A stretch of DNA of 64,000 nt, from contig OU015654.1 in the NCBI GenBank assembly GCA_907165275.2, positions 11,983,501 to 12,047,500 on the forward strand, in the 5' to 3' direction. The DNA comes from Zygaena filipendulae (lineage: Eukaryota; Arthropoda; Insecta; Lepidoptera; Zygaenidae). The position numbers and the translations under genes were made by a program. This document shows, one piece after another, positions 1 to 10,620 of this stretch (position 1 is its first letter; each line of letters opens with the position of its first letter). The notes below the pieces were generated by a model. It saw only the letters and a list, made by a program, of their open reading frames with translations, had not been told where the DNA came from and ran no database searches.

Positions 1-60
1 TTAAAAAAAAAAAAAACAATTCTATAATAAAAGTAGTTAAGTATTTGATTATATTTTGTA

Positions 61-187
61 ACCGAAACTATAGAGGCGATTTTGACGGAAGCTCTAGTTA
101 TAAATAGCTGATGTTTAAGGAGTAATTTAGGCTTCTTCTATTCAGAGTTCCTGCAGAAATTCCGAAACTCACATGGGGCACAGCTAG
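61..187 (+). mobile_element. Non-autonomous Helitron, 5'-truncated
   Basis: The interior is Helitron-like (GGAGTTCC-type palindromic core near 150-170). The end is GGGGCACAGCTAG followed by T, the standard 3' terminus of this family. The 5' TC end is missing. Confidence 0.7.
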
Positions 188-249
188 TCGAAAATTTATT
201 TTTAAAATTTGTCAGTTGTTTGTCGGTTCTTATTTTTCACCAATACCTA

Positions 250-355
250 TACATATACCTAAAGAGATTCAAGAGGAAGGTTTATACCTACATATAGTTT
301 ATCTTGGAATTCCCGCGGGAACTCCAAAATTACTACAGATAAAACCGCGGGGATA
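250..355 (+). mobile_element. Helitron relic
   Basis: The sequence contains the AATTCCCGCGGGAACTCC core and an AAACCGCGGGG hairpin half. The CTAG end has decayed. It resembles the interior of the copy at 7392-7596. Confidence 0.6.
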
Positions 356-357
356 AG

Positions 358-510
358 GATTTAATCATCCGTCTTCCTCTGTAACTATTCTTAATAATAA
401 TATGTGAAAGCTGATAATTGGCCTTATTTTTATCAATTATTTGTAATTTAATTTTGTATGTCTAGCTGAAAGCTTTCCAAATAGTGAAATAAATAAATAA
501 ATAGTTTAGC
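358..510 (+). mobile_element. LINE 3'-end repeat with (AAAT)n tail; empty site for a MITE
   Basis: This matches 63430-63490 plus 63717-63800 closely, ending in AAATAAATAAATAAATAG. Here GATAATTGGCC is continuous. In the other copy a 226-bp MITE splits the AATT, so this copy shows the pre-insertion state. Confidence 0.7.
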
Positions 511-551
511 ATAACAGTAGGTATGGATATTGTATAGGTGGTCGAACTTAC

Positions 552-685
552 GCCTCTCCCGTTGAGAAGCCACGTCAGGTTGGCCGGCGGGTCAGCCGGG
601 GGCGATGTGCACTCTGCCCGCAGGGAGTCCCCCGACGCGTACCAGCCCTTCTCCGCTTTGATCGTGGGCTTCCCCGGCGGCAGCT
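552..685 (-). CDS. beat: Internal exon of the same Beat-family gene (start of Ig domain 2)
   Basis: The minus strand reads two bases plus 44 codons between a CCCCAG acceptor (AG at 687-686) and a perfect GTAAGT donor (551-546). Joined to the upstream exon, the split codon gives Glu, so the boundary reads VVELPPGKPTIK, as expected for the Ig1-Ig2 linker of Beat proteins. It continues with SGDSLRAECTS (B-strand Cys, exon residue 25) and PPADPPANLTWLLNGR (N-linked sequon NLT and C-strand Trp at 38). The F-strand half of the domain must lie downstream, outside the window. The exon ends in phase 0. Open reading beyond both splice sites is intron read-through, not a separate gene. Exon identity and phases are strongly supported; the subfamily is not resolved. 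Confidence 0.9.
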
Positions 686-1129
686 CTGGGGACAATAGAA
701 ACAATATTATTGGGTTATTAATAAAAAAATCAACTCCCGTCGGAAAACAATCCCGGCTTTTTAATTGATATTAAAATTGAAATTAAACAAGCTCTATTTG
801 ACACAACACAAAAATTAGAACACGTATATAATAACAAATACTTTTGAGGGTTCGCTTTCCAACCGTCAGACAGACGCCGCCCGCCGAGCAGATCTAACAA
901 ACGGATCCGACGGTTGAGAAACAGCGACCTACTTTAAAATAATGAAAACACTTAAACAGTTCAAACATTAATATTTGACACAGTGTTGTGACAAAAAGGC
1001 GGTCAGCTCAGCATAAGTCGGAAGGTGGTAAGGGCCATCCGGCGTTGGTCTTCTGCTGGAGCGTTGCGGAGGCGTCACGGACGCAGGCAGACAGATTAGG
1101 ATGATAAAAATGACAGATTCCAAATTCAA
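686..1129. other. Low-copy intron next to the exon
   Basis: No protein or repeat was recognised. Patches at 840-920 and 1000-1090 are GC-richer than the intron average. They could be conserved regulatory DNA; there is no direct evidence. Confidence 0.4.
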
Positions 1130-1262
1130 ATGTAATATTTTTTTTTTTATTGTAACAGTAATTTTACAGTAATTTTATGGCCAGACTAAGTATTGTAAAG
1201 TGTTTGTTGCGTGGTGTATGTGTTTGTTCTTGCTGAATAAAGTTCATCTTATCTTATCTTAA
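1130..1262 (+). mobile_element. LINE 3' end with (CTTAT)n tail
   Basis: A poly(T) patch leads into GTGGTGTATGTGTTTGTTC, then AATAAA and a CTTATCTTATCTTA tail. The same end is seen at 59065-59130. The tailed 3' end suggests a non-LTR retrotransposon; no coding part is present. Confidence 0.6.
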
Positions 1263-1637
1263 ATTTACTATTAAATTTATATCAAGAAAGGCTCGTAGTT
1301 TTCCCAGAATTTTTATATCTTTGCATTTTTTTTAAGTAAAAGTGGAATCGGTTTTTATGAACGCATGTTGCAAGGACCCCTTTTTCGTATATGAATTTTT
1401 ATTATTATAATTTATTTGAGAGTTCCTACGGAAACTCTGTGAAATCTGTTATTAGCTGTCTCTTACCAATAAACTATCATCTACCTACTTGTTTTCCAGC
1501 TTCATAGGTCACGACATCTTTTTCGAGATTTGTTGTTGCCATTTTTGCATGACCAGTGATCTTTCGCTATTGGTTTTTTTTTTTTATCATTAATATTATT
1601 CTTTTGCAGTTGTAATGAGACGGTTACAGAATAATTT
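1263..1637. other. AT-rich intron with a tiny Helitron relic
   Basis: Only a short GAGAGTTCCTACGGAAACTC piece (about 1418-1440) resembles the Helitron core. Nothing else was recognised. Confidence 0.4.
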
Positions 1638-1876
1638 GGACGCAGATAAGCAATAACATGTTAACCCACAAACTTAAGTAATTGATTCAGAACGATTTAT
1701 TGAGAGTTAGGGAACGTTTTTTTAATTATGTGTTTACCTTATTACATTGCTTAAATATGTAACTAAATATTTAACATAAAAATGTGGACACAAAATGGCG
1801 CTATACTTTTAAAACACGATTTACCTACTCAAAATTTCTCCAGTGTGGGTTAACACACTATTGCTTATCTATGTCC
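1638..1876 (+). mobile_element. MITE family A (4-bp TSD), 239 bp
   Basis: Terminal inverted repeats are GGACGCAGATAAGCAATA and its complement ending ATGTCC. It is flanked by ATTT on both sides (1634-1637, 1877-1880). The interior has no ORF. Other copies are at 31322, 49757, 52916 and 63491. Confidence 0.85.
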
Positions 1877-2749
1877 ATTTATCCATAGGTATATATATGT
1901 AGTTACCTACTAACGTTGATTTTTATCTCCCGGAGCAGTTGACAGATTCTACAGACGTCACTCGTTCTATAATATAGTCGGTTATATTCCTAACTTTTTA
2001 TTCTGCTATTCAATAGTCACTAAGATAATAAAATGAAGCTGTAAATTTCTTTAGTGCTTCAGAACATTTGGAAAAATGTGCAAATCCAATGCATCTCACG
2101 TTATCGTATTCCACCGTACCAAATTCGAATGGCTGTAATAAAATAGGAATAGGAATACCTACCATTTTATAAAGAGGAAATATTATTTCTAGTGCCCACC
2201 TATATTCGCAATAAGCGCGAGCTCCGAGGTCACGTACGACCTTCTTTCTTAGATGACTGGCTTTAACGAGCCAATCCGCGCCCCCGGGACATCGGCCCGG
2301 CCTCGCCGAGAAAAACAACCCACCGATGTAGGTATTTAATGTTTATCAAAAACAAAAGGCGAAGGAAATCGATGGTATAATGTTTGTGCACGTTTCGTCA
2401 AACGCATTTGTTCAGTGAAACGGACCGAATCTATAGCTTTGATGTTGTGAAATAACTTTTAAAAACTTTTCTCTACAATAGTTCCCGAAAATGTTTAGAT
2501 TTTAAAACAATGTAAGTAGGTAAATTATTGGAATAACTGCTTACACTTACAACTTTTTTATTATGTTTATGGTATTGATGTAGGTACAGAAAGAGGAGAG
2601 CACTTGCAACTCAATGCACGTGATAATAATAATAATCCACATCACAACACACAAATCTACTTGATCCCACAGTAAGCTTTTATTAGCTTGTGTCGTGGAA
2701 AGTGATAAAAGTGTCGTGATAAAAGTGAAATCTGCCCCTTAGCCTACAG
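1877..2749. other. Low-copy intron
   Basis: A GC-rich patch at 2215-2330 gives a 102-codon minus-strand reading frame with no recognisable domain. Its TTAACGAGCCAATC word recurs at 4787. I do not call a gene. Confidence 0.4.
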
Positions 2750-2925
2750 GCTATAGATAATCTCCACTTGGAGATCCAGTCCGGGAGGAGGTCGAGTGTA
2801 CGCTGCAGCCGCTTCGCGGCGAACGCAGAACTCATGGAATAGGTAGAACTCATGTAGTACGCCGCGTCGCGTCGTCGGCGTACAGAGCCAACTCGACCCC
2901 ATCCCCCACTGGGATGTCGTTTGGC
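2750..2925 (-). pseudogene. Jockey-like LINE reverse transcriptase fragment (YADD)
   Basis: The minus strand reads DIPVGDGVELALYADD from 2918 to 2871. After a frame change it reads SSAFAAKRLQRTLDLLPDW and WRL. This order (catalytic YADD in the palm, then a helix with LQ-LD-L-DW-KWRL) is typical of Jockey-clade reverse transcriptases. A frameshift and stop lie just after YADD, and no flanking RT, endonuclease or 3' tail is present. It is a dead internal fragment about 55 residues long. The GC-rich composition differs from the surrounding intron, as expected for inserted coding DNA. Confidence 0.8.
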
Positions 2926-3354
2926 TATATTATGTTATTTATAATTTCTTCGCAAAGGCTGTCTCCGGAGACAACTTCAATTTATTGGCAGAACCATATT
3001 TGAAATACCTTTCATGCGGCACAGCGTATTGTAGATTGCGTTTGGGATTTCTAACTGACTTATACAACAAGGCGGTTTACGGCGGCGGCGGTAGGGTTTC
3101 GCTTTGATTTGATTCGCTGGATTTTTTGTTAGGCACTAATTTTAAAATCTAGACCTCAAGATTAGGTTTCACCAACTATAGTATTACTTTAGTTAAAAGC
3201 TCCTCACTTTCCTGTAAAGTTATCGATTATTTAATATACCTATAAGAAATATAGTCATCACATAAATAAATAAATATAAATTAAACATAAATTATTATCT
3301 AAATATTTTAAAAATTAGTCAACATTAATATACCTAATCTACCGTAGCATCTCC
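2926..3354. other. AT-rich low-copy intron
   Basis: No repeat or coding region was recognised. Confidence 0.35.
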
Positions 3355-3545
3355 TGTTAAATAACTTTAAATTGTCAGCGTTCTATTACTGGGGAGTTTG
3401 TTGCGCAACTTATCTTCAGTTATAGCACTAGGAAGCTGTGAAGGGTTGATATTTTATGAGTGCGGTCATAAAAATTGTAATTTCATTGACGTCAAAAAGA
3501 GCCACATTATGGGGCAACTTTGAATGAAATTATTTGACTTTGACT
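3355..3545 (+). mobile_element. LINE 3'-region repeat
   Basis: This matches the reverse complement of 29515-29715, sharing GAGTTTGTTGCGCA, AGCACTAGGAAGCTGTGAAG and ATTGACGTCAAAA before a TTTGAATGAAATTAT end. It is probably the 3' UTR of a non-LTR element; the order is conserved in both copies. Confidence 0.65.
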
Positions 3546-3836
3546 TTGCAGAAACATTAACAAATAATAAATAATTATAGCAATTACTGTGGATGATATT
3601 TTCATGATTCGATTTTAACTAACAGTAAAATAATATAATTTAATTTAACAGACAGAGAACACGTTGTGGTCACGGTTGGAATGAAACCTATAACGTATAG
3701 CATGCGGGTCGTGGGAGTGCTCGCAGATACAAAACCGCGAACGTTTTAAAACTGACCTATACACAATTTGCCTGACTGACGACGCCGTTTGTGAACGAAC
3801 TAGGTAATTAAACTATTAGCCGAGCACATAATACTT

Positions 3837-4165
3837 AATACTAATATTATAAATGCGAAAGTAACTCTGTCTGTCTGTCTGTTACGCTTTCACGCTTTCA
3901 AGATGGCTCAACCGATCATCATGAAGTTTTGTCATGGGTACAGAGAAGGACATCCCTCCCATTTTTTATCCCGGAATTTCCCCGGAAACTCCGAAATTAA
4001 CACTTGTAACAGTTCCAATCAACGAAACGGTTGGAATCATTTTGACTGGACTTTCACTGTCTTTAACTCGGTATTATTCATGAGTTATTAATTAACTAGG
4101 TATATTATACTTCGGAGTTCCTGCGGTAATTCCGAAACTCACGGGGTATACCCCCGGGGCACAGT
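3837..4165 (+). mobile_element. Composite non-autonomous Helitron
   Basis: It starts CTAATATTATAAATGCGAAA, followed by (GTCT)n and the TATCCCGGAATTTCCCC core. A second Helitron core and end follow (GGGGCACAG at 4157-4165). CTAG is lost. It looks like two copies fused. Confidence 0.7.
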
Positions 4166-4397
4166 TTTGTATATTAGTATATAATTAGCAATAGTTTATT
4201 TACTTTAAACACGTCACATGGTATTTTAGTTACGTTATCTCTAGTAAAATAATAATTACGTAGGCATGACCACGGTGTTTTTTTATAAAATATAAAAACA
4301 AATTACGGCACGTACTCAAATGAAATTATTACATTAACCTTGCTTGTCTAATGTTTAATATGTTACTTTTGGGGCAATCCTTAGGTAGGTACTATAC

Positions 4398-4592
4398 TTA
4401 ATCCTAAATACGAATGTGAGTTTGTTTGTTTGTTACGGTTTCACGTCACGGCTTAATCGATCACCGTGAACTTCTGCATACACGTTGTCAGAGGTAGGGT
4501 ACGTGAAAAGACATAAGGTACCTACTTTTTATTCTGGAATTCCCGTGGGAACTCCGACATCAACGCGGCGCCGCGGGGAACAGCAGCAAGTA
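4398..4592 (+). mobile_element. Degenerate Helitron
   Basis: The order is TCCTAAATACGAATGTGAG, GTTTGTTTGTTTGTTACGG, the AATTCCCGTGGGAACTCC core and GCCGCGGGGAACAGC. This is the family order with many substitutions. Confidence 0.65.
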
Positions 4593-5184
4593 TATTTGGT
4601 TTGATTACAATTTAATAAAAAGAAAAAGAAATACGTTCGCCATTTCGCAAAAATAGAACCACCTTTTCGTCAAAATACTTCTCACTCTTCCACATGAGTT
4701 GACATATTAAAAAAGCAGCGGCCCGACGCCTGGCAGCGAGCAACGAACCGGCAAAGTCAATACACTCAACACAACTGCAAGGCAAGTTAACGAGCCAATC
4801 ACCCCGCCTTGGGGCCCACGGCAAATATTATTTCGACTCGAAGCTGGAGGCAGAGGAAAATTGAACATCTAGTCAAGCCTGAGTTGTTTTTATCCAATTT
4901 GGGTCCACGAAATCATTTAAAATCTGAAACTCGTATCGAGTAAGATGTACTGCTGAAAAATCTGGGATACCTTATTACCTACGAGTGACGCACATGAAGT
5001 TGACTGAGCATCCGCTAAAATTTCAAAGTTCCAAACCCACTCACGCCCGCTAACACTTAGTTACAAAATATGTTATTCTATTTTTCAGATAAATTTAACT
5101 TAATTTAAAAAGTATTGCAATAGATTATTTTGTTAATTATTATTTTCAGGTTTAAGTTCAACATAACGTTGTTTATTATTAAAT
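4593..5184. other. Low-copy intron
   Basis: A 70-codon minus-strand frame at 4612-4824 has no recognisable domain. Nothing else was identified. Confidence 0.35.
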
Positions 5185-5385
5185 AGCCGTGCCCCGCAGT
5201 TTCACCCGCATCAATTTCAGAGTTCCCGCGTAAATTCCGACATAAAAAGTAACCTAAGTTAAGTACTTCTTATAACATCAGCTATCTGCCAGTGAAAGTC
5301 GAGTTAAAATCGGTCCAGCCGTTTCAGAGATAATTTGAAATTACAAACAGACACTTCAATTTTATTTATATGTCTAGATACCTAA
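5185..5385 (-). mobile_element. Non-autonomous Helitron
   Basis: The left side GTGCCCCGCAGTTTCACCCG is the inverted 3' hairpin. The right side, with ACAAACAGACACTTCAATTT and ATATGTCTAGATA, is the 5' end of a subfamily also seen at 26388-26735. Confidence 0.7.
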
Positions 5386-6607
5386 TATATTTATTTTGAT
5401 AGTCGTTTAGAATTGCAAATAACCAAAAGTTGGTTTCGTTTAAAACAAAATATCAGTAGATATTCAGACAGGGGCCATATATCACTAAATTCTTCATAGC
5501 AAAAGTCGCGTTGTCACAGCGTGTAATATGTTTGAACAGCAAACGTGAACAATTTTAATGGATTTCAAGTGAAATGCAATTTGCAACGCTCTGTGAACAA
5601 TGCAAAGAACACGGAAACAGACTGGGTATTCGCATTAAGTTGTGAATTGTGATTTATCTTTCAAACAGTTCTACTCGTACTGAGGGATAAAAGTAAAAAA
5701 AAAAGTTTAAAAGCGAATTAGACTCGCACAATTAATAAAAAGGTATATATATATAATTAATATAAAAAATATATATAATTAATAATAGGTATAATGTTAT
5801 TTTTTTTAACCGACCTCAAGAGAAAGAGGTTTTATGTTCGACTGTTCGTACCTATGTTTTTGATATAAAACATATTGTGTATACTAGACATCTAGACCTG
5901 ACACAGAAATCGCGTGATTTTTTACCCTAGTGCGTAGATCGAACCCGCTGTACCTGGCCTAGCAGTCACATTTGCTAATAAACTGGTCGTTCTATAATAT
6001 TGAGTTATAGTGCTGTAATGGCTGTCATAAATATCATTACGAACAATGTTTCATAGAAACTGTGAGTAGAACAGGTATATAATATATGAGCACGAATAAA
6101 TGTGTTTCAATCATACCATTACGGAGGGGAAAATACGAAACGGCAAGTGGAAACATTTATTGTCAACGTGTAAATAACATAACAACGTGCATTAACCATA
6201 AAAAGGCAGCATAAACGCCCAACCTCCATTCAGCTTGAGAGCGATTGTGTAAAAAAAAAAAACAATCCAAAGACAAACCGCGTGTAACGGACCACCTTGA
6301 GTTCTTTACTCGGAAAAAACCCATACGGTTTCCTTAACAAGAGTGTTTCGAAACAAATTCAGTTGGATAAGGGGGCTTACGATAAATATATGTACGAGAT
6401 CTGTAACCGGTTAGCCGTTGTCTGGCAGGGAGACGGGAGCTTACCCGGGCTCCGGCAGCCCTGCGAGCGGGAGGCGTCTTAGCGTTTTAATTTGCTCGAA
6501 CTAAAAAACAAAAAGAAACCATTTTTATTTATGATTTTTTTTATTAATGTTTCTTAAATTTTTAGGACTTAGTTAGTGCTATACAACAGCATGATTTTCT
6601 TAATCTA
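5386..6607. other. Low-copy AT-rich intron
   Basis: At 5806-5850, AACCGACCTCAAGAGAAAGA resembles the AACCGACTTC end of a common lepidopteran DNA element (related pieces near 43785 and 55630). The (TA)-rich 5740-5780 is simple sequence. A 61-codon plus-strand frame at 6297-6482 is not protein-like. Confidence 0.35.
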
Positions 6608-6832
6608 TGTTATAAATATATGTAAAAGCAGAAACTGACTGACTGATCGATCAACGCACAGCTGGAACAGCTGATGCGTCTAGAACCATGACATTTTGGT
6701 TCTTTGTAGCCTTGACAACGTGTATGCAAAATTTCATTAGGTACAATCGGTCAAGTATTCGAGTAAGCCGTGAAAGCGTAACAAACAAACAAACAACCAA
6801 ACACACTTTCGCATTTATAATAATAAGGACAT
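6608..6832. mobile_element. Two opposed Helitron pieces
   Basis: 6608-6680 is a plus-strand 5' piece of the subfamily with TGACTGACTGATCGATCAAC. 6695-6832 is the inverted 5' half of another copy, ending CGCATTTATAATAATAAGGA. Confidence 0.65.
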
Positions 6833-6850
6833 CGTTTATGTGTATCTCTA

Positions 6851-7203
6851 TACAACCGCGTGTTAATGAATTAACTAAAAACTAGAAAGTAGTTTGCTCA
6901 GAATCAACTAGCGAATCGATCGCACTTTGTTTTAATATAGGTTATATTTTTTGTTTTCTATTAGCCCATGTCTAAATTATTTATAATACAATATTTGGCG
7001 CGTACGCCGCCCGCAGCAAAAAAATTCAAACCGGTAGGCGCGGGCGTAGCGCTTGGAATTTCGTAGATAGGTTACCTCCAATCTAATGTTGAATAATTTT
7101 TAAAGCATAAATTTTTTCGACAAAATATATTTTAATCATATTATAGTGTATTTTTTTAAATGGGGTGTATCAGGTTTTCAGTTAATTCATTAACACGTTG
7201 TAT
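6851..7203 (+). mobile_element. MITE family C (TACAAC...GTTGTA), copy 1
   Basis: The ends are inverted: TACAACCGCGTGTTAATGAA and TTCATTAACACGTTGTA, with TA on both sides, suggesting Tc1/mariner-type TA duplication. The interior has a GC-rich GCGCGTACGCCGCCCGC patch. An inverted second copy lies at 8363-8713 and a partial one at 40975-41080. Confidence 0.75.
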
Positions 7204-7235
7204 AACTAGATAAAACTGTTTTATACGTAATACCC

Positions 7236-7303
7236 AGTCAGATATGTAGTAAGTTTAAAACAACTAAACGGACACACTTTTTAAACTTACTACATATCTG
7301 ACT
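7236..7303. repeat. Perfect 21-bp-arm hairpin
   Basis: Arms 7236-7256 and 7283-7303 (AGTCAGATATGTAGTAAGTT plus T) are exact complements around a 26-nt spacer. No transposon end or target duplication is evident. Confidence 0.85.
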
Positions 7304-7391
7304 AGTGTGTGACTTTTAGTAACATTTACTATACAATATTCTTTCCCAAAGGTTTATACATATATACGGAGTTCCCGAGAGAATTCCAAAA

Positions 7392-7596
7392 TCCCTACAT
7401 ACTATAAAACAAAGCCACTTTCCGCTGTCTGTCCCCATGGGCCTATGCTTAGATCTTAAAACTACCCAACGGATTTTCATGCAGTTTTGACCAATAGGTA
7501 GAGTGATTCATGAGGAAGGTTTACATCTATACTTTATCCTGGAGTTTCCACGGAAACTCTGAAATTACCGCGGGTGAAACCGCGGGGAAGAGCTAG
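7392..7596 (+). mobile_element. Full-length non-autonomous Helitron, 205 bp
   Basis: It begins TCCCTACATACTATAAAAC after A and ends CGGGTGAAACCGCGGGGAAG-AGCTAG before T. The CCGCGG-GTGAAA-CCGCGG hairpin lies about 9 nt before CTAG. It belongs to the same subfamily as 52108-52301. A relic of another copy lies just left (7340-7390). Confidence 0.85.
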
Positions 7597-7860
7597 TTTA
7601 CTATAAGCGGATAAAACATATTTGCCGCAGTTTGTAACCACAAAATACATTTTCTGCCCCGTGTTGAACAAACAAGCGCTTATTATAAAACATGTAAATT
7701 AACCAACTCTGTACAAACACAAATATTTGAAAAACAAATTATTATGTAACTACGTTAAAACTTCGCATCATTAAAAGTTTTGAATTTGCAGGTTCGGTTC
7801 TATTTTATAGTGCTCAAAGTAAGAGCGCACATCAGTTTTATGAAGAAGAAATAGCTGATC

Positions 7861-8050
7861 ACCTCACAGTTTCTCTCGAGCCAATTTCGGAATTCCCGCG
7901 GGAATTCTTTAGGATAAAATTACACTAATATCTCCTATTCCGAAATATAAATCGTAAACTTACACCAAATAGCTGGTCCCCTTGGTTTCAGCCGCATGTG
8001 TTTCTGTATTCCCGCGGGAACTTTTTGTTTCGAAGCTTTCCACGTCACTG
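7861..8050 (-). mobile_element. Two Helitron relics
   Basis: Cores AATTCCCGCGGGAATTC (7890) and TATTCCCGCGGGAAC (8006), with TAGCTGGTCCCCTTGGTTTC at 7969, are inverted Helitron pieces. Ends are decayed. Confidence 0.5.
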
Positions 8051-8154
8051 AGTGATACTATAGCTTCCTATCAGAATTTAGAACCGGTTCGGTGGTTCCA
8101 AAGATAGCTCCTCCCAAATTATAACAAACAAATAAACTAACTAATAGACTAAGT

Positions 8155-8350
8155 ATAAGGGGTTCCGGCTGCGCTAATTTCAGAGTTTCCGCGGGAACTT
8201 CGGGATAAAAGTTCCCTATGTCCTTTTCGGTATACCAAGGACAACGTGTATTCAATATTTCACTACTTAACCGATCATGAGATCGGTTAAGTAGTTGAGG
8301 CGTGAAAACGCAACAACAAAGTCACATTCGCATTTTTTATAATATTAGAA
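8155..8350 (-). mobile_element. Helitron copy with internal new hairpin
   Basis: Order in minus orientation: GCTGCGCTAATTTCAGAG, the TTTCCGCGGGAACTTC core, CCCTATGTCCTTTTCGG, then GTGAAAACGCAACAACAAAG and GCATTTTTTATAATATTAGA (5' end). At 8263-8294 the normal sequence is interrupted by a perfect hairpin absent from other copies. Confidence 0.7.
8263..8294. repeat. Perfect 14-bp hairpin inside a Helitron copy
   Basis: Arms 8263-8276 and 8281-8294 (CTACTTAACCGATC) flank ATGA. Related Helitron copies have only the right-arm sequence, so the left arm is a new inverted copy. Confidence 0.8.
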
Positions 8351-8362
8351 TTGTAGGTGTAT

Positions 8363-8713
8363 ATACAACGTGTTAATGAATTAACTGAAAACCTGATACA
8401 CCCCATTTAAAAAATAAACAATAACATGATTAAAATATATTTTATGTCGAAAAAATTTATACTTTAAAAGTTATTAAACATTAGTTTGGTGGTGACCTAT
8501 CTACGAAATTCCAAGCGCTACGCCCGCGCCTACCGGTTCGAATTTTTTTACTGCGGGCGGCGTACGCGCCAAATATTGTATTATAAATAATTTAGACATG
8601 GGCTACTAAATATTAAAAAATAAAACCTATATGAAAACATAGTGCGATCGATTCGCTAGTTGATTCTGAGCAAACTACTTTCTAGTTTTCAGTTAATTCA
8701 TTAACACATTGTA
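8363..8713 (-). mobile_element. MITE family C, inverted copy 2
   Basis: This is the near-exact reverse complement of 6851-7203 across its length, with TACAACGTGTTAATGAATT and TTCATTAACACATTGTA ends and TA flanks. Confidence 0.75.
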
Positions 8714-9303
8714 TACAAAATAAAATATTATTTTCGTTTTTTTATGTTTACGTGAATAATCCTCTCTCGTATCATATACAGAGACCGTGGTCAGAAATTC
8801 AAATAACTCGACGGACGGCCGATCGGGGGCATTCGGGGCCCTCCCTTTGCTTTGATATGCAAGGCGGGTATATTTTAAGTGCCTCGCGTCCCAGCTTTCG
8901 AGTTGATATTTGGAGAGTCCATTTTGTGCACTTATTTCATTATGATACATGAAAATTTCACTAGAAAATAAAATTATCAACTTCGTTATTACACACAAAC
9001 AAGGTATACCTGATACATTATTATTCAGGAGAGGGGTATGATGTGTCATAAAATTGAGTTTTATCCCAACGGGCTACTTTGGTCTTGTTTTGTAAGAAAC
9101 GAAATAACTTTTTTAACTTAATTTATTCTTCTTTTGGTGCTCATCTTAATATGCCCTCTGTTACGTCTAAGAGTTAAGTGGTAATTTATTCAATGAGTGT
9201 TGTAAAGAATATTATGCAAGTTACAAGTTTCTAACTACTACTTATGTATTGCATAAAAACAGTGAAAAATATAAAATTAAGAAAATTTTGTTTTATATTT
9301 AAA
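8714..9303. other. Low-copy intron
   Basis: Overlapping reading frames on both strands at 8693-9049 match nothing I recognise. No repeat was identified. Confidence 0.35.
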
Positions 9304-9530
9304 CTAGCTGTCCTGCGTGGTTTTACCCGCGATTCCCGCGAGTTCCCGCGGAATTGTTCTATATAAACTTTACAACCCCTTTTCATCCACTTTGGGTTGA
9401 ATTTTCAAAAATACTTTCTTATCGGATGCCTACGTCATACAAAGAACACACCCTCCAAGTTTCAGGTCTCTACGATCAGCGGTTTTGACTTTTGGCTGTG
9501 CGTTGATCGTGTGCGTTGGTATAGATTCAT
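9304..9530 (-). mobile_element. Non-autonomous Helitron, second subfamily
   Basis: CTAGCTGTCCTGCGTGG and TTTTACCCGCG form the inverted 3' end. It continues through a long interior to TGGCTGTGCGTTGATCG, the inverted 5' part also found at 6608 and 46483. Confidence 0.75.
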
Positions 9531-10260
9531 ATTTTATTGCAAGTGTAACTGTGTTTTAAATTTATTTTTTACATCAAGTGCACAATATAATATGTAGGTA
9601 TAGAAGAAGATGAAGATTATAAAGATATTATAGACGTTAGTCATAGATATTATAGAAGTTAAATAAAATGGGAGGTCGGGTAGTAAAAACCTCAGAAGAA
9701 TAACTAATATTCTTCTGAGTAAAAACATACACGTAGGTATCTACTCACAATTCTTAATTTGAATTTCACGGGCAGAGATATTGGTAGTGTAGGAGTTACG
9801 GGTGCCGACTGCCGGCAGTGACGTCACAGGTGGCGTGGTGAAAAGGTGCGGTCGACTTTGTAATTCAAATACAACCCTGAGTTGCAGGTATCGCGTAAAA
9901 GCGATACTTCCATATTTAAATATTGAATATTAAATTGGAAAAATATAATAATGTACTACTTGCTATCTTAAAATTACTAAACAAAACCATTGTTATTTAC
10001 GAACTTTGTCTTTGCGCCTCTGCTTTTTGTATTTTTTTGTTATGAATAATTTGATGATATAATATGATGAAATATATAAACAAAAATTAAAAACACAACA
10101 AAAATTTTGGCTTATCTGTTGAAGCTATAGCATAAAAATACATTTATTCAATGTAAGATCACAATATAAGCCAGTAATAGCAATCCTCATACAGAGAACA
10201 TTAATTGAAAATAGTATATTATAGTTGTAGGTATACCTATGTCCTGCATATCTTTCTTTA
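9531..10260. other. Low-copy intron with one hairpin and a CRE-like site
   Basis: A near-perfect hairpin CTCAGAAGAAT...ATTCTTCTGAG lies at 9691-9719. The patch 9770-9860 contains GTGACGTCACAGGTGGCGTG. No coding sequence was recognised. Confidence 0.45.
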
Positions 10261-10477
10261 TCTAATATATATAAATCACGTGTCACGTTGTTTGTCCGCG
10301 ATGGACTCCGAAACTACTGAACGGATTTTGATAAAATTTTGTAACCGTTTATAATATGGTCCAACTTATAAGATAGTTTTTATCCCGGAATTCCTTCGGG
10401 AACTGAAGGACTTAGAGTACTTTTTCCCGCAACCTCCGCGGGAACTCCGAAATTATGAAATCGCGGGGGACAGCTAG
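10261..10477 (+). mobile_element. Full-length non-autonomous Helitron, 217 bp
   Basis: It begins TCTAATATATATAAATCACG after A and ends ATCGCGGGGGACAGCTAG before T, with internal GTCCGCGATGGACTCCGAAA. It is the subfamily seen at 32241, 32436 and 42515. Confidence 0.85.
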
Positions 10478-10485
10478 TACCTACA

Positions 10486-10620
10486 TAATATATAAAAATG
10501 AATAGTCTCACTAAAACTCGAGAATGGCTGGACCGATTTGGCTAACTTTAATCTTGAAAGATTTGTGGAAGTTCAGGGGAGGTTTGAACGGTGAGAAGTT
10601 AAGTTATATATAATATAATA
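10486..10620 (+). mobile_element. Helitron 5' piece, third subfamily
   Basis: ATAATATATAAAAATGAATA and GAATGGCTGGACCGATTTGG match the 5' part of 23807-24099. The 3' end is absent. Confidence 0.6.

Larger units (their letters stand above)
1..551 (-). other. beat: Downstream intron of the Beat-family gene (partial)
   Basis: It begins with the GTAAGT donor at 551-546 and runs off the left edge. It contains a LINE 3' end and two Helitron pieces. Confidence 0.75.

Noticed and set aside
462..704. 80-codon minus-strand frame as a free-standing Ig gene
   Set aside because: Only 685-552 is exon. The parts on each side are read-through past a clear acceptor and a GTAAGT donor.
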